This document shows, piece after piece, positions 43,400 to 52,847 of a DNA stretch of 64,000 bases (position 1 is the stretch's first letter; each line of letters opens with the position of its first letter). The notes below the pieces were generated by a model. That model was not told where the DNA came from and made no database searches. It saw nothing but the letters and a program-made list of their open reading frames with translations. The DNA is from DASXMT01 sp963781305. GTDB lineage: Bacteria > Actinomycetota > Acidimicrobiia > Acidimicrobiales > RAAP-2. The stretch lies in assembly GCA_963781305.1 (NCBI GenBank), contig CAWAFL010000011.1, positions 620,001-684,000 of the forward strand, read 5' to 3'. Made by a program: the position numbers and the translations under genes.

Positions 43400-44776
43400 G
43401 TGACGACGACGGAAGCTCCAAGCACGGCCCCGGATCTCGATGTGCCCGAACGGTGGCGGCTCGGATCCGCGTACGTGCCCAAAGGGCGCTACACGGACGC
43501 CGATTTCCTCCAGCTCGAGATCGACCGCCTGTTCCCCAGGACCTGGTTGAACGCCTGTCGCTTCGACGAGGTCGAGCGAGTCGGCGACTACGTGGACTTC
43601 GAGATAGGCGATCAGTCGATCGTGGTCGTCCGGACCGAGCGGGGCCTTCGTGCCTATTTCAACGCCTGCCGGCACCGCGGGACGCGACTGGTCCAGGGGC
43701 AGGGCCGGATCGGCGAGTTTCGGTGCCCGTTCCACTCCTGGCGCTGGAACCTGGACGGCTCGCTCAAGTACCAGGCCGACGAGGAGAATTTCGAGGTCCG
43801 ACCGGCCGGGGAACTGTGCCTGCCCGAAGTGAAGGTGGACACCTGGGGAGGCTGGGTCTTCGTCAACATGGATCCCGACGCCGAGCCGCTGCTCGACTAC
43901 CTCGACCCCATGCCTACGAGGTTGATGGGCTACAAGCTCGAGGACATGCGGATCGCCTGGTACAAGTCGGTGGTCGTCGGGGCCAACTGGAAGACCTCAC
44001 TCGATGCCTTTGTCGAGAGCTGGCACGTCCCCGGCACCCATCCGCAACTGCTCAGGCCCGACAAGCGCGGCACCCCGCCGACCATCGCCGAATGCGAGAA
44101 CTATGGCGGCAGGACCTTCAACGAGTTGTTTCGCTACCACTCCCGGCACGCCGACATCTTCCGCTACGGCAGCCAGGGTGACTCCACACGTTTGCGTCCG
44201 GAATACGGAGTCAACCCCGAGGCCGTGTACCACAACGCCGAATACAACTTGCGCGAGCTCCGTAGCCTGTACGTGCAGACCGACCTCGGAGCGGCGGCCG
44301 AGCTCCGGACCATGCCCGAGGCCAGCGGCCCCCAGGGCAACGCCATCTACCAGGGTTTGCGCAAGAAGCATGCCCGCGCCGCCGGGATCGACTATCCGGA
44401 CCTGACCGAGGACCAGCTCAAGGCGGGCATGTATGCGTGGCATGCCTTTCCCAACACGGTGTTCCTGGTGGACTTCGGCACCTGCATCGCCTACCGCGCC
44501 CGTCCGTACGGTGACGACCCGGACAAGTGCATCTTCGACGTGCAGGGCCTGTGGCTTCCACCTCGAGAAGGTATCGAGACGGCCAAGCCGGAACGGTTCG
44601 ACGACTTCCGGCAAGGGTCGCTGGGGGCCATCCTCGAGCAGGACTTCTCCAACATGTCAGAAGTCACCGTCGGACTCCACTCTCGCGGTTATGACGGCCA
44701 CCGTCTGAACCGAGCCCAGGAGATGACGATCTGGAACTACCACCGGGCCATGGACGAGTTCCTCTTTGGGCCATGA
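43400..44776 (+). CDS. Rieske non-heme iron oxygenase, large subunit
   Basis: A 458-aa aromatic-ring-hydroxylating-oxygenase-type protein. The Rieske cluster site is CRHRGTRL and CPFHSW (C-x-H ... C-x-x-H), and the mononuclear iron site begins at DAFVESWHVPGTHPQLL with the two His. It would add oxygen to an aromatic or alicyclic ring using an electron-transfer chain not encoded here. GTG 43400 has GGAGG 8 nt upstream. No small subunit is adjacent. It diverges from the acyl-CoA dehydrogenase. Confidence 0.93.
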   Translation: MTTTEAPSTAPDLDVPERWRLGSAYVPKGRYTDADFLQLEIDRLFPRTWLNACRFDEVERVGDYVDFEIGDQSIVVVRTERGLRAYFNACRHRGTRLVQGQGRIGEFRCPFHSWRWNLDGSLKYQADEENFEVRPAGELCLPEVKVDTWGGWVFVNMDPDAEPLLDYLDPMPTRLMGYKLEDMRIAWYKSVVVGANWKTSLDAFVESWHVPGTHPQLLRPDKRGTPPTIAECENYGGRTFNELFRYHSRHADIFRYGSQGDSTRLRPEYGVNPEAVYHNAEYNLRELRSLYVQTDLGAAAELRTMPEASGPQGNAIYQGLRKKHARAAGIDYPDLTEDQLKAGMYAWHAFPNTVFLVDFGTCIAYRARPYGDDPDKCIFDVQGLWLPPREGIETAKPERFDDFRQGSLGAILEQDFSNMSEVTVGLHSRGYDGHRLNRAQEMTIWNYHRAMDEFLFGP

Positions 44777-44855
44777 GGACGGGTTAGCCGGTCCAACCCC
44801 GATCGTCAGTGGTGGGCTCCATGACGCGGCTGGCTCAGGCTGGCAAGCCCGACGG

Positions 44856-45404
<549 letters not shown>

Positions 45405-45436
45405 TTCGCCGGATCACCACATCCGCGGGCACACCA

Positions 45437-46192
45437 CTAGTCGAGGACGGTGGGGTCGTAGCGAAGGGCCCGTCGTGCGCCAGCCGCGAACCAGTTGTCA
45501 AAGTTTCCCTTGGCCGAGGACGTAGCGATGAGGGCACCGAATGCGCCGGCCACATCGTCCCGCATAGGCACGCCGGAGCCGAGGGCCTCGACGTGCCAGG
45601 CTTGGCGGGAACGCCACTCCAGAACGGCGGCACGGAGGTACGCCTCCCTGATGTCCTTTCCGATGACGAGCACGCCGTGATTCACCATGAGGGCCACGTC
45701 GGCGCCGCCCAGGGCCTCGACTACTTCGAGGGCGTTCGCTCGTTGGTTGACGGGGCCGTCGAACGAGGAGTCGATGGCGATCGTGCCCCCGTACATGGCA
45801 CTCGTCTGGTCATAGATGGGGGGTATGCGGTGGCTGTCGGCCCAGATCGTGGCCCAGCGCGGATGGTTGTGAATGACGACCCCGGCGTTGTCCCGATGCT
45901 GATGGAGGACGACGTGCAGGAGGACCGCCGGCGAGATGGTCCAAGCCCCCTCGATCTGGTTGCCCTCGGTGTCCATCCTGGCCACGTCGCTGGCTCGAAG
46001 CTCGTCCCAGGCGAGGCCCATCGGGTTCACCAAGAAGGTGCCGTCCGGCTGGCGGCTGGTGATATGGCCGGCCAGGTGGTCGTCGTATCCCTCGGTGTGC
46101 AGCACCCGGGCCAACAGCGCGAGCTCCTGCCGGGGAGTGACGTCGAGGGTAGGAAAGGGCTTGGGCCTCATCGACACGGTGGGCGACGTCAC
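45437..46192 (-). CDS. class II aldolase/adducin family protein
   Basis: A 251-aa protein. YDDHLAGHITSRQPDGTFLV and VIHNHPRWATIW, VALMVNHGVLVIG contain the zinc-binding His residues and the acidic site of this family. It cleaves a carbon-carbon bond of a hydroxyacid or sugar phosphate, or acts as a decarboxylase; the substrate is unknown. GTG 46192 follows AAGGAGG. A TACAGTTC-type half-site lies about 80 nt upstream. It heads a two-gene minus-strand unit with the DHFR-like protein. Confidence 0.9.
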   Translation of the reverse strand: MTSPTVSMRPKPFPTLDVTPRQELALLARVLHTEGYDDHLAGHITSRQPDGTFLVNPMGLAWDELRASDVARMDTEGNQIEGAWTISPAVLLHVVLHQHRDNAGVVIHNHPRWATIWADSHRIPPIYDQTSAMYGGTIAIDSSFDGPVNQRANALEVVEALGGADVALMVNHGVLVIGKDIREAYLRAAVLEWRSRQAWHVEALGSGVPMRDDVAGAFGALIATSSAKGNFDNWFAAGARRALRYDPTVLD

Positions 46193-46405
46193 TGTGTTCC
46201 TCCTTCAGGGCGAACAGGCAACCGGGCAGCGGCGGTGCGCGTTCGCAGCACAAGGCTAAACGGCGGTTGAACTGTACGGCAACCGGAAATTACCTGCGAT
46301 AAACAAGAGAACGGCCTATGATAAACCCGAGAATTAACTATGGCCGGTTCGGTCAGTTTCGCCTTCGGACGGGCCGGGATTATGGACCTGATCCCGAGGA
46401 TCGCG
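46193..46405. other. divergent intergenic region
   Basis: The gap between the class II aldolase and the amidohydrolase is AT-richer than its surroundings around 46285-46340, consistent with divergent promoters. No gene is seen. Confidence 0.4.
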
Positions 46406-46452
46406 TTGACAGACCCGAGTGAGTAAGGTTAGTCTTGGACTGACCGGTCAGT
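46406..46452 (+). promoter_or_regulatory. consensus sigma-70 promoter with palindromic operator at +1
   Basis: TTGACA (46406-46411) and TTAGTC (46429-46434) are spaced by exactly 17 nt. The perfect 14-bp palindrome ACTGACCGGTCAGT (46439-46452) covers the expected start of transcription for the amidohydrolase. Confidence 0.7.
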
Positions 46453-46497
46453 TTGGAAACCGTGCCCGTGGATCGTCCGAAATGGGAGGGTGGGGGA

Positions 46498-47745
46498 ATG
46501 AAACACGACTTCATTGTTTCGGCAGATGGGCACATTCTGGAACCCAGCGACCTGTTCCGGACCCGCCTGCCCAAGCACCTGAGAGACCGTGCCGTGTGGG
46601 AAGAGGACTTCGAGATCGAGCCGCTGGTGGAAGGTGGTGTCCGTCATTTCCGACGGCTGCACACCCCGGGGTTCGAGGGCTGGACGATCTCCCGATACCG
46701 CCAGTCCGACGGACCGGCCCCTACCGGTGATCCAGACCGGATCCTCGACGACATGAGCGAGGACGGTGTCGCGGCCAGTTTGATGCATCCGAACCTGTCG
46801 CTGTTCGGGCTGTACTCGGACGACAACGAACTGTCGATGGCCCACGCTCGCGTGTACAACGACTACCTGATCGAGCGTTTCCTTCCCTATTCGGCCCGGA
46901 TCCGACCGACCTGTCCAGTCCCCATCACCGATGTCGATGACGCGGTGGCCGAGATCGAACGGATCGCCCAGGCCGGGCTGGGGGCCATCCTGCTGCCGGC
47001 TATACCGCCGAAGCCGTACTACTCGAGGGAGTTCGATCGGGTGTGGGAGGCGGCTCAGGCCAACGGCACTCACGTGTTCTTCCATTGCGCCACCGGTGGG
47101 GTGAAGGTTGACGATCCCGAGTCCACGACCATGAAGACCGTGGCCAGGATGTCGCAAAAGGTCAACCAGCCGATGACCGAGAAGATCGCCTCTGACCGGA
47201 TGGTCGAGCAAGCGATCATGGGCCCGATCATCCCGCAGCAGATCATGGCCCAGCTGATCGGCGGGGGAGTGCCCGAGCGGTTCCCCGACCTCCACTTCGG
47301 CCTGATCGAGTTCAACGCCCACTGGCTGGTGTCGTTGATCGGGTCCATGGACAAGGCCTGGGTCACCGGAATCGGACAGGACCCCGACTGGTGGCTCGGC
47401 TATTGGGACAGCGAGCGTCCTGCGACCACTGACGACCAGCCGGCGATGGCGAGGTTGTTCCGCCTGAACGACAGGTGGCCGTACCCGCTGAAGCCGAGCG
47501 AGTACGTCCACCGTCAGTTCCATGTGTCGTTCCAGGACGATCCCACAGCCGTGGCCGCACGGAACATCACCGGCCTGTCCACCATCATCTGGGGGAACGA
47601 CTACCCCCATGCCGAGGGGACCTTCCGGCACAGTCAGGAGCTGATCGCTGACCAGTTCGCCGGTGTCCCCGATGAAGAAAGGGCGCCAATCCTGGGTGGC
47701 ACCCTGGGCGAGATCCTGGGGTTCGAGGCACCGGTGTCAGTCTGA
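46498..47745 (+). CDS. amidohydrolase-2 family metal-dependent hydrolase
   Basis: A 415-aa TIM-barrel protein. ISVDGH-type metal motif appears as IVSADGHILEP at the N-terminus, VFFHCATGG supplies a barrel His, and IIWGNDYPHAEG near the end is the C-terminal Asp motif. Members hydrolyse or decarboxylate aromatic acids (ACMSD-like) or cleave C-C and C-N bonds. ATG 46498 was chosen for the GGGAGG site; ATG 46453 lies next to the operator. It is the intact counterpart of the frameshifted gene at 3158 and precedes a substrate-binding protein on the same strand. Confidence 0.92.
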   Translation: MKHDFIVSADGHILEPSDLFRTRLPKHLRDRAVWEEDFEIEPLVEGGVRHFRRLHTPGFEGWTISRYRQSDGPAPTGDPDRILDDMSEDGVAASLMHPNLSLFGLYSDDNELSMAHARVYNDYLIERFLPYSARIRPTCPVPITDVDDAVAEIERIAQAGLGAILLPAIPPKPYYSREFDRVWEAAQANGTHVFFHCATGGVKVDDPESTTMKTVARMSQKVNQPMTEKIASDRMVEQAIMGPIIPQQIMAQLIGGGVPERFPDLHFGLIEFNAHWLVSLIGSMDKAWVTGIGQDPDWWLGYWDSERPATTDDQPAMARLFRLNDRWPYPLKPSEYVHRQFHVSFQDDPTAVAARNITGLSTIIWGNDYPHAEGTFRHSQELIADQFAGVPDEERAPILGGTLGEILGFEAPVSV

Positions 47746-47836
47746 ACCGACTGCGGTGGGATGCATCTCCTGTTGAGAACCACTAGCAAAAGGATCGCTC
47801 TGCGACGCTGAGCGATCGAGACCGTAGGGGGGAAAT

Positions 47837-49165
47837 ATGGAAGTCGTGTCTTCATCGGCGCGGAAGGTCATGGGGCTCGGACGGCTGCTGGAGTCGGTGT
47901 TCCGTCGCATCGGTGATGACCGGATGCGGTCACCTCGAAGGATGATCGCTATGCTGCTGGCCCCTGTAGCCACGCTGCCGCTCATTCTTGTGGCGGCGTC
48001 CGCCCAACCGGCAGCGGCGGCTCCGGCGCCGATCACCATCGCCTTCGTCACCGACCTCACCGGCCCCGGTGCATCCGAGAACGCGACCGCGCCCGCCGGA
48101 TTCAAGGCTCGCATTGCGTTGCAAAACGCCCAAGGGGGCGTGAACGGCCACAAGATCGTGCCCCTGGTGATCGATGACCAGACAAGTCCCACGCTGATCG
48201 TGACCGCCGTGCAGAACGCCATCTCGAAAGGGGCATTCGGCATCGTCTCCGAAAGCCCACTGTTCTTCGAGGCGGCCAAGTATCCCCAACAGGCGGGTGT
48301 CCCGGTCACCGGCACCTACAACGACGGACCCGAATGGGGGCAACAGCCCTACACCAACATGTTCGCCTCTGACTTGGGTAGTGTCGACCCGAAGTACCCG
48401 GTGAACACCCTTATTGCCGGTTTCCTCAAATCACATGGCGGCACGGTGATCGGTACCTACGGCTACGGCGTCTCCCCGTCGTCCAGCCGTTCGGCGATCG
48501 GGGTCTCCCAGGCCTTCACCCATCTGGGAGGCAAGGTTGGCGTGTTGGACACCACCGTTCCCTTTGGGGGCGTCGACTTCACCACCGCCGCCCTGACCGC
48601 AAAGCAGAAAGGGGTGAACTCCATCGTCCCTTCCCTTGACAACAATTCGAATTTCGCTCTGGCCACCGCGCTCCAGCAAGCGGGGGTGAAACTCAAGTCC
48701 GTCGTCTACGCCACCGGCTTCGAGCCCGACGTGATCAACTCCCCGGTGTGGAAGGACGTGCAGGGCGCGTACTTCCTGTCGTTCTTCCGCCCGTTCTCGT
48801 TGCCCAATGCGGCCACGTTGCAGATGGCGTCGGCGCTGCAGAAGTACGCCGGCTTCTCCAAGAACCAGTTCCCGACCTACAGCCAGTACGAGTCGTGGGC
48901 GGGAGCGGACCTCATGATCAAGGGCCTGCAGCTGGCGGGGAAGAACCCCACGCGCGCGGCTGTCATCAAGGACCTCCGGGGCCTCAAGTCCTACAACGTC
49001 AATGGTCTCTTGCCCCAACCCATCAACTTCTCCACCATCTTCGGTCACGACCCGGCGCAGACGTGCGCGTGGTTCATGCAAGCCACCAAGACCGGTTTCG
49101 TCCCCGCCTCCTCCCAACCCTTCTGCGGGAAGGACCTTCCCGGGACCTCCACCGCCAGCTCGTGA
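47837..49165 (+). CDS. branched-chain amino acid-type ABC transporter substrate-binding protein
   Basis: A 442-aa type I periplasmic-binding-fold protein (Peripla_BP_6). A long N-terminal region leads into a signal peptide (RRMIAMLLAPVATLPLILVA, then AQPAAAAP), so the true start may be the ATG near 47924. The mature part has ITIAFVTDLTGPG and GVNGHKI. It shares many exact blocks with the protein at 51269, including GPEWGQQPYTNMFASD and NFSTIFGHDPA. It captures a small carboxylate or amino acid for a Liv-type permease such as the one at 61550. Confidence 0.92.
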   Translation: MEVVSSSARKVMGLGRLLESVFRRIGDDRMRSPRRMIAMLLAPVATLPLILVAASAQPAAAAPAPITIAFVTDLTGPGASENATAPAGFKARIALQNAQGGVNGHKIVPLVIDDQTSPTLIVTAVQNAISKGAFGIVSESPLFFEAAKYPQQAGVPVTGTYNDGPEWGQQPYTNMFASDLGSVDPKYPVNTLIAGFLKSHGGTVIGTYGYGVSPSSSRSAIGVSQAFTHLGGKVGVLDTTVPFGGVDFTTAALTAKQKGVNSIVPSLDNNSNFALATALQQAGVKLKSVVYATGFEPDVINSPVWKDVQGAYFLSFFRPFSLPNAATLQMASALQKYAGFSKNQFPTYSQYESWAGADLMIKGLQLAGKNPTRAAVIKDLRGLKSYNVNGLLPQPINFSTIFGHDPAQTCAWFMQATKTGFVPASSQPFCGKDLPGTSTASS

Positions 49166-49182
49166 GCCGGCCCACGAGGCGG

Positions 49183-49199
49183 CGGAGCACGCCGCTCCG
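49183..49199 (+). repeat. hairpin in the SBP-hydrolase junction
   Basis: CGGAGC (49183-49188) and GCTCCG (49194-49199) form a stem around ACGCC, between the substrate-binding protein stop and the hydrolase start. The mirror junction at 51217-51232 has the same GGAGC/GCTCC arms. Confidence 0.5.
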
Positions 49200-49214
49200 G
49201 TAGGGTTCTAGCCC

Positions 49215-50183
49215 ATGTCGATTGACAACCTCGATCCTGAATTGCGCCCATCCCTGGACGGGGTTCTGGGCCTCATGCCCGGATACGAGGCTGAAAGGCT
49301 CGGCGAGCTGCGGGCCGGCCTCCGGGCCATGATCGACGCCACGCCCCTCGTTCGTCCGGACACGGTGCAGGTCGAAGACGTCACCGGGCCCGGACCATCG
49401 GGAGATCCAGATGTGACGATGCGCATCTACCGGCCAACCAGAGCCACTGACCCGGTGCCCGCTCTGTACTGGATGCACGGCGGAGGGATGATGATCGGCT
49501 CCATGGACATGGACGATGCCCTCTTGGTCCGGGCAGCCGAGAAGCTGGGCATCGCCATGGTCTCGGTTGAATACCGGCTGGCGCCCGAACACCCCGATCC
49601 CGCTCCGGTTGAAGACTGTTACGCCGGCCTGGTGTGGACCGCGGCGCACGCGTCCGACTATGGCATCGACGGGGACCGCGTCGCCGTGGGGGGCGCCAGT
49701 GCCGGCGGCGGCCTGGCGGCCGGCACCGCCTTGCTTGCTCGGGATCGGGGAGGCCCTCACGTGGCTTTTCAGCTCCTGTTGGAACCGATGCTCGATGATC
49801 GGTCGGTGACCTTCTCGTCCACCCAGTATGACGGAACCGTCGTCTGGGACCGCAGTGACAACGCCCAGGGGTGGGGCTCCTTGCTCGGTGACCGGATCGG
49901 CGGTGACTCGGTCTCCCCCTACGCTGCCCCGGCTCGCGCCACCGACCTGACCGGTCTGCCGCCCACGCTGATCGACGTGGGCGAAGTAGAGACCTTCCGA
50001 GACGAGTGCATCGAGTTCGCCCGTCGGCTCTTCGCTGCCGGCATTCCCACCGAACTGCACGTGTATCCGGGGGCGTTCCACGGTTTCGACCTCATCGCAC
50101 CGGACTCGGCGATCGGTCGACTGGCCTGGAACCTGAGGTGGACAGCTCTCGCCCGTGCCCTGCATGCTCCGAGGACGGCTTAA
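49215..50183 (+). CDS. alpha/beta hydrolase, HSL (esterase/lipase) family
   Basis: A 322-aa esterase-type protein. YWMHGGGMMIGS is the HGGG oxyanion motif, VAVGGASAGGGLAAG contains the nucleophile Ser, DVGEVETFRDE the likely catalytic Asp/Glu region and GAFHGFD the His. It hydrolyses carboxylic esters or lactones, which would fit products of a Baeyer-Villiger enzyme, but the link is inferred. It lies 49 nt after the substrate-binding protein and likely shares its message. Confidence 0.92.
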   Translation: MSIDNLDPELRPSLDGVLGLMPGYEAERLGELRAGLRAMIDATPLVRPDTVQVEDVTGPGPSGDPDVTMRIYRPTRATDPVPALYWMHGGGMMIGSMDMDDALLVRAAEKLGIAMVSVEYRLAPEHPDPAPVEDCYAGLVWTAAHASDYGIDGDRVAVGGASAGGGLAAGTALLARDRGGPHVAFQLLLEPMLDDRSVTFSSTQYDGTVVWDRSDNAQGWGSLLGDRIGGDSVSPYAAPARATDLTGLPPTLIDVGEVETFRDECIEFARRLFAAGIPTELHVYPGAFHGFDLIAPDSAIGRLAWNLRWTALARALHAPRTA

Positions 50184-50206
50184 CCGTTCCTTGGCCCCGG
50201 TGTCGG

Positions 50207-51187
50207 TCAGCCGGCCAAGTGGCTGTCGGAGAAGCGACGCATCTCTTGGACGAGTGCAGCATCCTCGGGAGCCGTCCCGAAGAAGCCGCCATGGGGAGCC
50301 GCCTCGAGGACGTGGAGCTCGGCCGCGATGCCGGCGGCACGCAAGGCGCGGTGCATGCGGACGGTGTTCGACAGGAACAGATCCCGGGTACCCGTGGTGA
50401 GGAAGGTGGGCGGGAAGCCCTTGGTGAAGTCGCCGAACAGGGGTGAAAGATACGGATGGGCGAGATCGTGGCCGCCGGCGTAGAGGAGGTTCGCCGGCAT
50501 CAGGCTCCCGGTCAACACTGTGTCCACGCCCAGGTTGGCTTGGAACGAGTCCCCGGATTCGGTGAGATCGACCTCGGGCGTCATGAGCACCGCGGCCGCG
50601 GGTAGGGGAAGGTCCTCGTCGCGGGCTCGGAGGATGAGAGCGGCGGCCAGGTTCCCGCCCGCTGAGCCACCCCGCACGATGATGTTCTCGGCTGCGTACT
50701 CTCGCAGGAGCGCCCGATAGGCGGCGAGGCAATCGTCGAGGGCTGCCGGATAGGGATGGTCCGGCGGCATTCGATAGTCGATCGCCCAGGTGCGGGCGCC
50801 TGCGACCGCCGCGCTGGTGATGCCCATAGCCCTACAGCACGCACCGCCACCCATGATCAAGCCACCGCCGTGGATCTCGAGACAGACGCGGGGGTCGTCT
50901 TCCGGAGTCCCTTTCGGTGTGATCAGGAACGCCTTTACCCCATCAAGTTCGGATTCCACAACGGCGGCCTCCACAAGCGAGGCCCGTGGCTCGAGCATGG
51001 CCAGGACCACAGCGTCCCTTGCCTCGACCGTCGTTCGCCAACCGTCGAGATCATCGAGTGCCGGGTATCCCGCCTCCCCGAGACTTCCCATTCCCAGCAC
51101 TGCCTGCGCCTCCGGGCTGAGGAAGGCCGGAACGGGGATGTCCCGGGCGTCGACGTGCAGGCTCGGAAGTGAGTCGCCTTTCGTCAC
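50207..51187 (-). CDS. alpha/beta hydrolase, HSL (esterase/lipase) family
   Basis: A 326-aa esterase-type protein. CLEIHGGGLIMGG is the oxyanion motif, IIVRGGSAGGNLAAAL holds the nucleophile Ser, TGTRDLFLSNT the Asp and APHGGFFG the His. GTG 51187 has GGAGG 6 nt upstream. It converges on the hydrolase at 49215 and follows a substrate-binding protein on its own strand, mirroring that pair. The two hydrolases belong to one superfamily but are clearly divergent. Confidence 0.92.
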   Translation of the reverse strand: MTKGDSLPSLHVDARDIPVPAFLSPEAQAVLGMGSLGEAGYPALDDLDGWRTTVEARDAVVLAMLEPRASLVEAAVVESELDGVKAFLITPKGTPEDDPRVCLEIHGGGLIMGGGACCRAMGITSAAVAGARTWAIDYRMPPDHPYPAALDDCLAAYRALLREYAAENIIVRGGSAGGNLAAALILRARDEDLPLPAAAVLMTPEVDLTESGDSFQANLGVDTVLTGSLMPANLLYAGGHDLAHPYLSPLFGDFTKGFPPTFLTTGTRDLFLSNTVRMHRALRAAGIAAELHVLEAAPHGGFFGTAPEDAALVQEMRRFSDSHLAG

Positions 51188-51210
51188 GCCGGACCTCCGG
51201 GGGATCGAGG

Positions 51211-51232
51211 CGCTCCGGAGCGTCGATGCTCC
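51211..51232 (-). repeat. palindrome/hairpin in the second SBP-hydrolase junction
   Basis: CGCTCCGGAGCG (51211-51222) is a perfect 12-bp palindrome and GGAGC-GTCGAT-GCTCC (51217-51232) an overlapping hairpin. They lie between the substrate-binding protein stop and hydrolase start on the minus strand. Confidence 0.5.
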
Positions 51233-51268
51233 TTAGGCATCAGCGCGGTCATAACCAGAAGCTTCGGT

Positions 51269-52525
51269 TCAGCTCCCGGTAACGGTCGTCGTTCCCGGGA
51301 TGTCGCTGCCGCACATCGGCTGACTCGAGACGGGGACGAAGCCCTTGGACTGGGCCTGCAGGTAGTACTCGCAGGTCTTGGCCGGATCATGCCCGAAGAT
51401 GGTCGAGAAGTTGATGGAGTTCGGCAAGAGGCCGCCGGCGTTGTAGTTCGTCACACCGCGGAGGGATTTGATGACCCCAGCCGAGGTCGGGTCCTGTCCC
51501 GATAGCTGCATTCCCTTGATCATCAAGTCTGCTCCCACCCATGCCTCGTATTCCTCGAAGGTGGGGAACTGTGACTTCTTGAAGCTGTCGTACTTGATGA
51601 GCGCGGCCTGCATCTCGTTGGTCGCGGCGTTGGGCAACTGGAAAGGCCGAAACAGGGAGCCGAAGTAGTCGCCCTGCAGGTCGGCCCAGGCCGGCGAGGT
51701 GATGGCGGACGGCTCGTATCCAGTGGGGAACACGACCGCCTTCAGCTTCACTCCGGCCTGCTTCATGGCGGTGGCCAGGGCGAAGTTCGAGTTGTCATCC
51801 ATGGCGGCGTAGAGGCTGTTCACGTTCTTGGATTTCGCCACCAGGGCGGCGGTGGTGAAGTCCGAGCCGCCGAAGGGAACACTGGTGTCAAGGACGCCTT
51901 GCTTGCCGCCGGCGTGGATCACCGACCGGACGGTACCGATAGCCGAGCGGGTGGACGATGGCGAGATCCCGTAGCCGTAGGAGGCGACGACGTTTCCCCC
52001 CTTCGAGACGAGAAACTTCCCGATCCCCGTGTTGACCGGGTACTTCGGATCAAGGCTTCCGTTGTCGGATGCGAACATGTTGGTGTAGGGCTGCTGGCCC
52101 CACTCCGGCCCGTCTTGGAAGCTGCCCGTCACCGGGATGTCGGCCTGCTGGGCGTACTTCGCACCCTCGAAGAAGAGAGCACTGATCGAGACGATGCCAA
52201 GGACACCTTGCGATACGGCTTCCTGGACGGCTGTGGAAGCTTGCGTGGGACTGGTCTGATCGTCCAGAACGAGAGTCGAGATCTTGTGACCGTTGACGCC
52301 ACCGTTGGCGTTCTGGAGGTCGATCCGGGCGCGAAATGCTCCCGGGACCCCTTGGTACTCGGGCCCACCCGGCCCAGAGCACGTGCAGACCAGAGCGATG
52401 GTGATGGGTGACTTGGTCGCGGTTGCAGCACTGGCCGATGCGGCACCGAAGCCGATCAGGCCGGTGACACCCAGCATCGTGGCGACTGCGAGCGTGAGCG
52501 CAATTCGTGTGGTCCGGAACCTCAT
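51269..52525 (-). CDS. branched-chain amino acid-type ABC transporter substrate-binding protein
   Basis: A 418-aa Peripla_BP_6 protein with a clear signal peptide: RTTRIALTLAVATMLGVTG followed by GAASASAATATK. The mature part reads SPITIALVCTCSGPGGP and shares NGHKI, DDQTSPT, GPEWGQQPYTNMFASD, DPKYPVNT and NFSTIFGHDPA with the protein at 47837, so the two are paralogues. The CTCSG segment in the binding region differs from its paralogue, which suggests a different ligand. GGGGGGAACGAC precedes the start. Confidence 0.93.
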   Translation of the reverse strand: MRFRTTRIALTLAVATMLGVTGLIGFGAASASAATATKSPITIALVCTCSGPGGPEYQGVPGAFRARIDLQNANGGVNGHKISTLVLDDQTSPTQASTAVQEAVSQGVLGIVSISALFFEGAKYAQQADIPVTGSFQDGPEWGQQPYTNMFASDNGSLDPKYPVNTGIGKFLVSKGGNVVASYGYGISPSSTRSAIGTVRSVIHAGGKQGVLDTSVPFGGSDFTTAALVAKSKNVNSLYAAMDDNSNFALATAMKQAGVKLKAVVFPTGYEPSAITSPAWADLQGDYFGSLFRPFQLPNAATNEMQAALIKYDSFKKSQFPTFEEYEAWVGADLMIKGMQLSGQDPTSAGVIKSLRGVTNYNAGGLLPNSINFSTIFGHDPAKTCEYYLQAQSKGFVPVSSQPMCGSDIPGTTTVTGS

Positions 52526-52847
52526 GTCGTTCCTCCCCCCGAGCCCGGTAAGCGAGCCCTCTGTCTTTTGCCGTCAGCCCCCCCGGGGTGATGACCCAAT
52601 TTTGACGTCGACGTAGGTTTCCCACGCGATTGTAAACATAATGTCATCAATGCGTTCTGTCCAGCAGTCGCGCCCGCGCACGGAGTGGTCAGGCCGCGGA
52701 CTCGGATCGCAGCTCGATCCAGCGGTGCCGGGTTCCACGGCGACCGCTGGCCATGCGTCACCGTTCCAGCTGGCCTCCTGATATCTGCCGGTCGAAAGAG
52801 GTTGGTTCCGGAACTCGAGGACGACCGCGTCGCCGGCTCTGGCCCGT
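52526..52847. other. intergenic stretch with no convincing gene
   Basis: About 320 nt upstream of the second substrate-binding protein. An AT-rich patch at 52630-52655 (GTAAACATAATGTCATCAA) probably holds its promoter. Open frames here lack family-like sequence. Confidence 0.45.
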
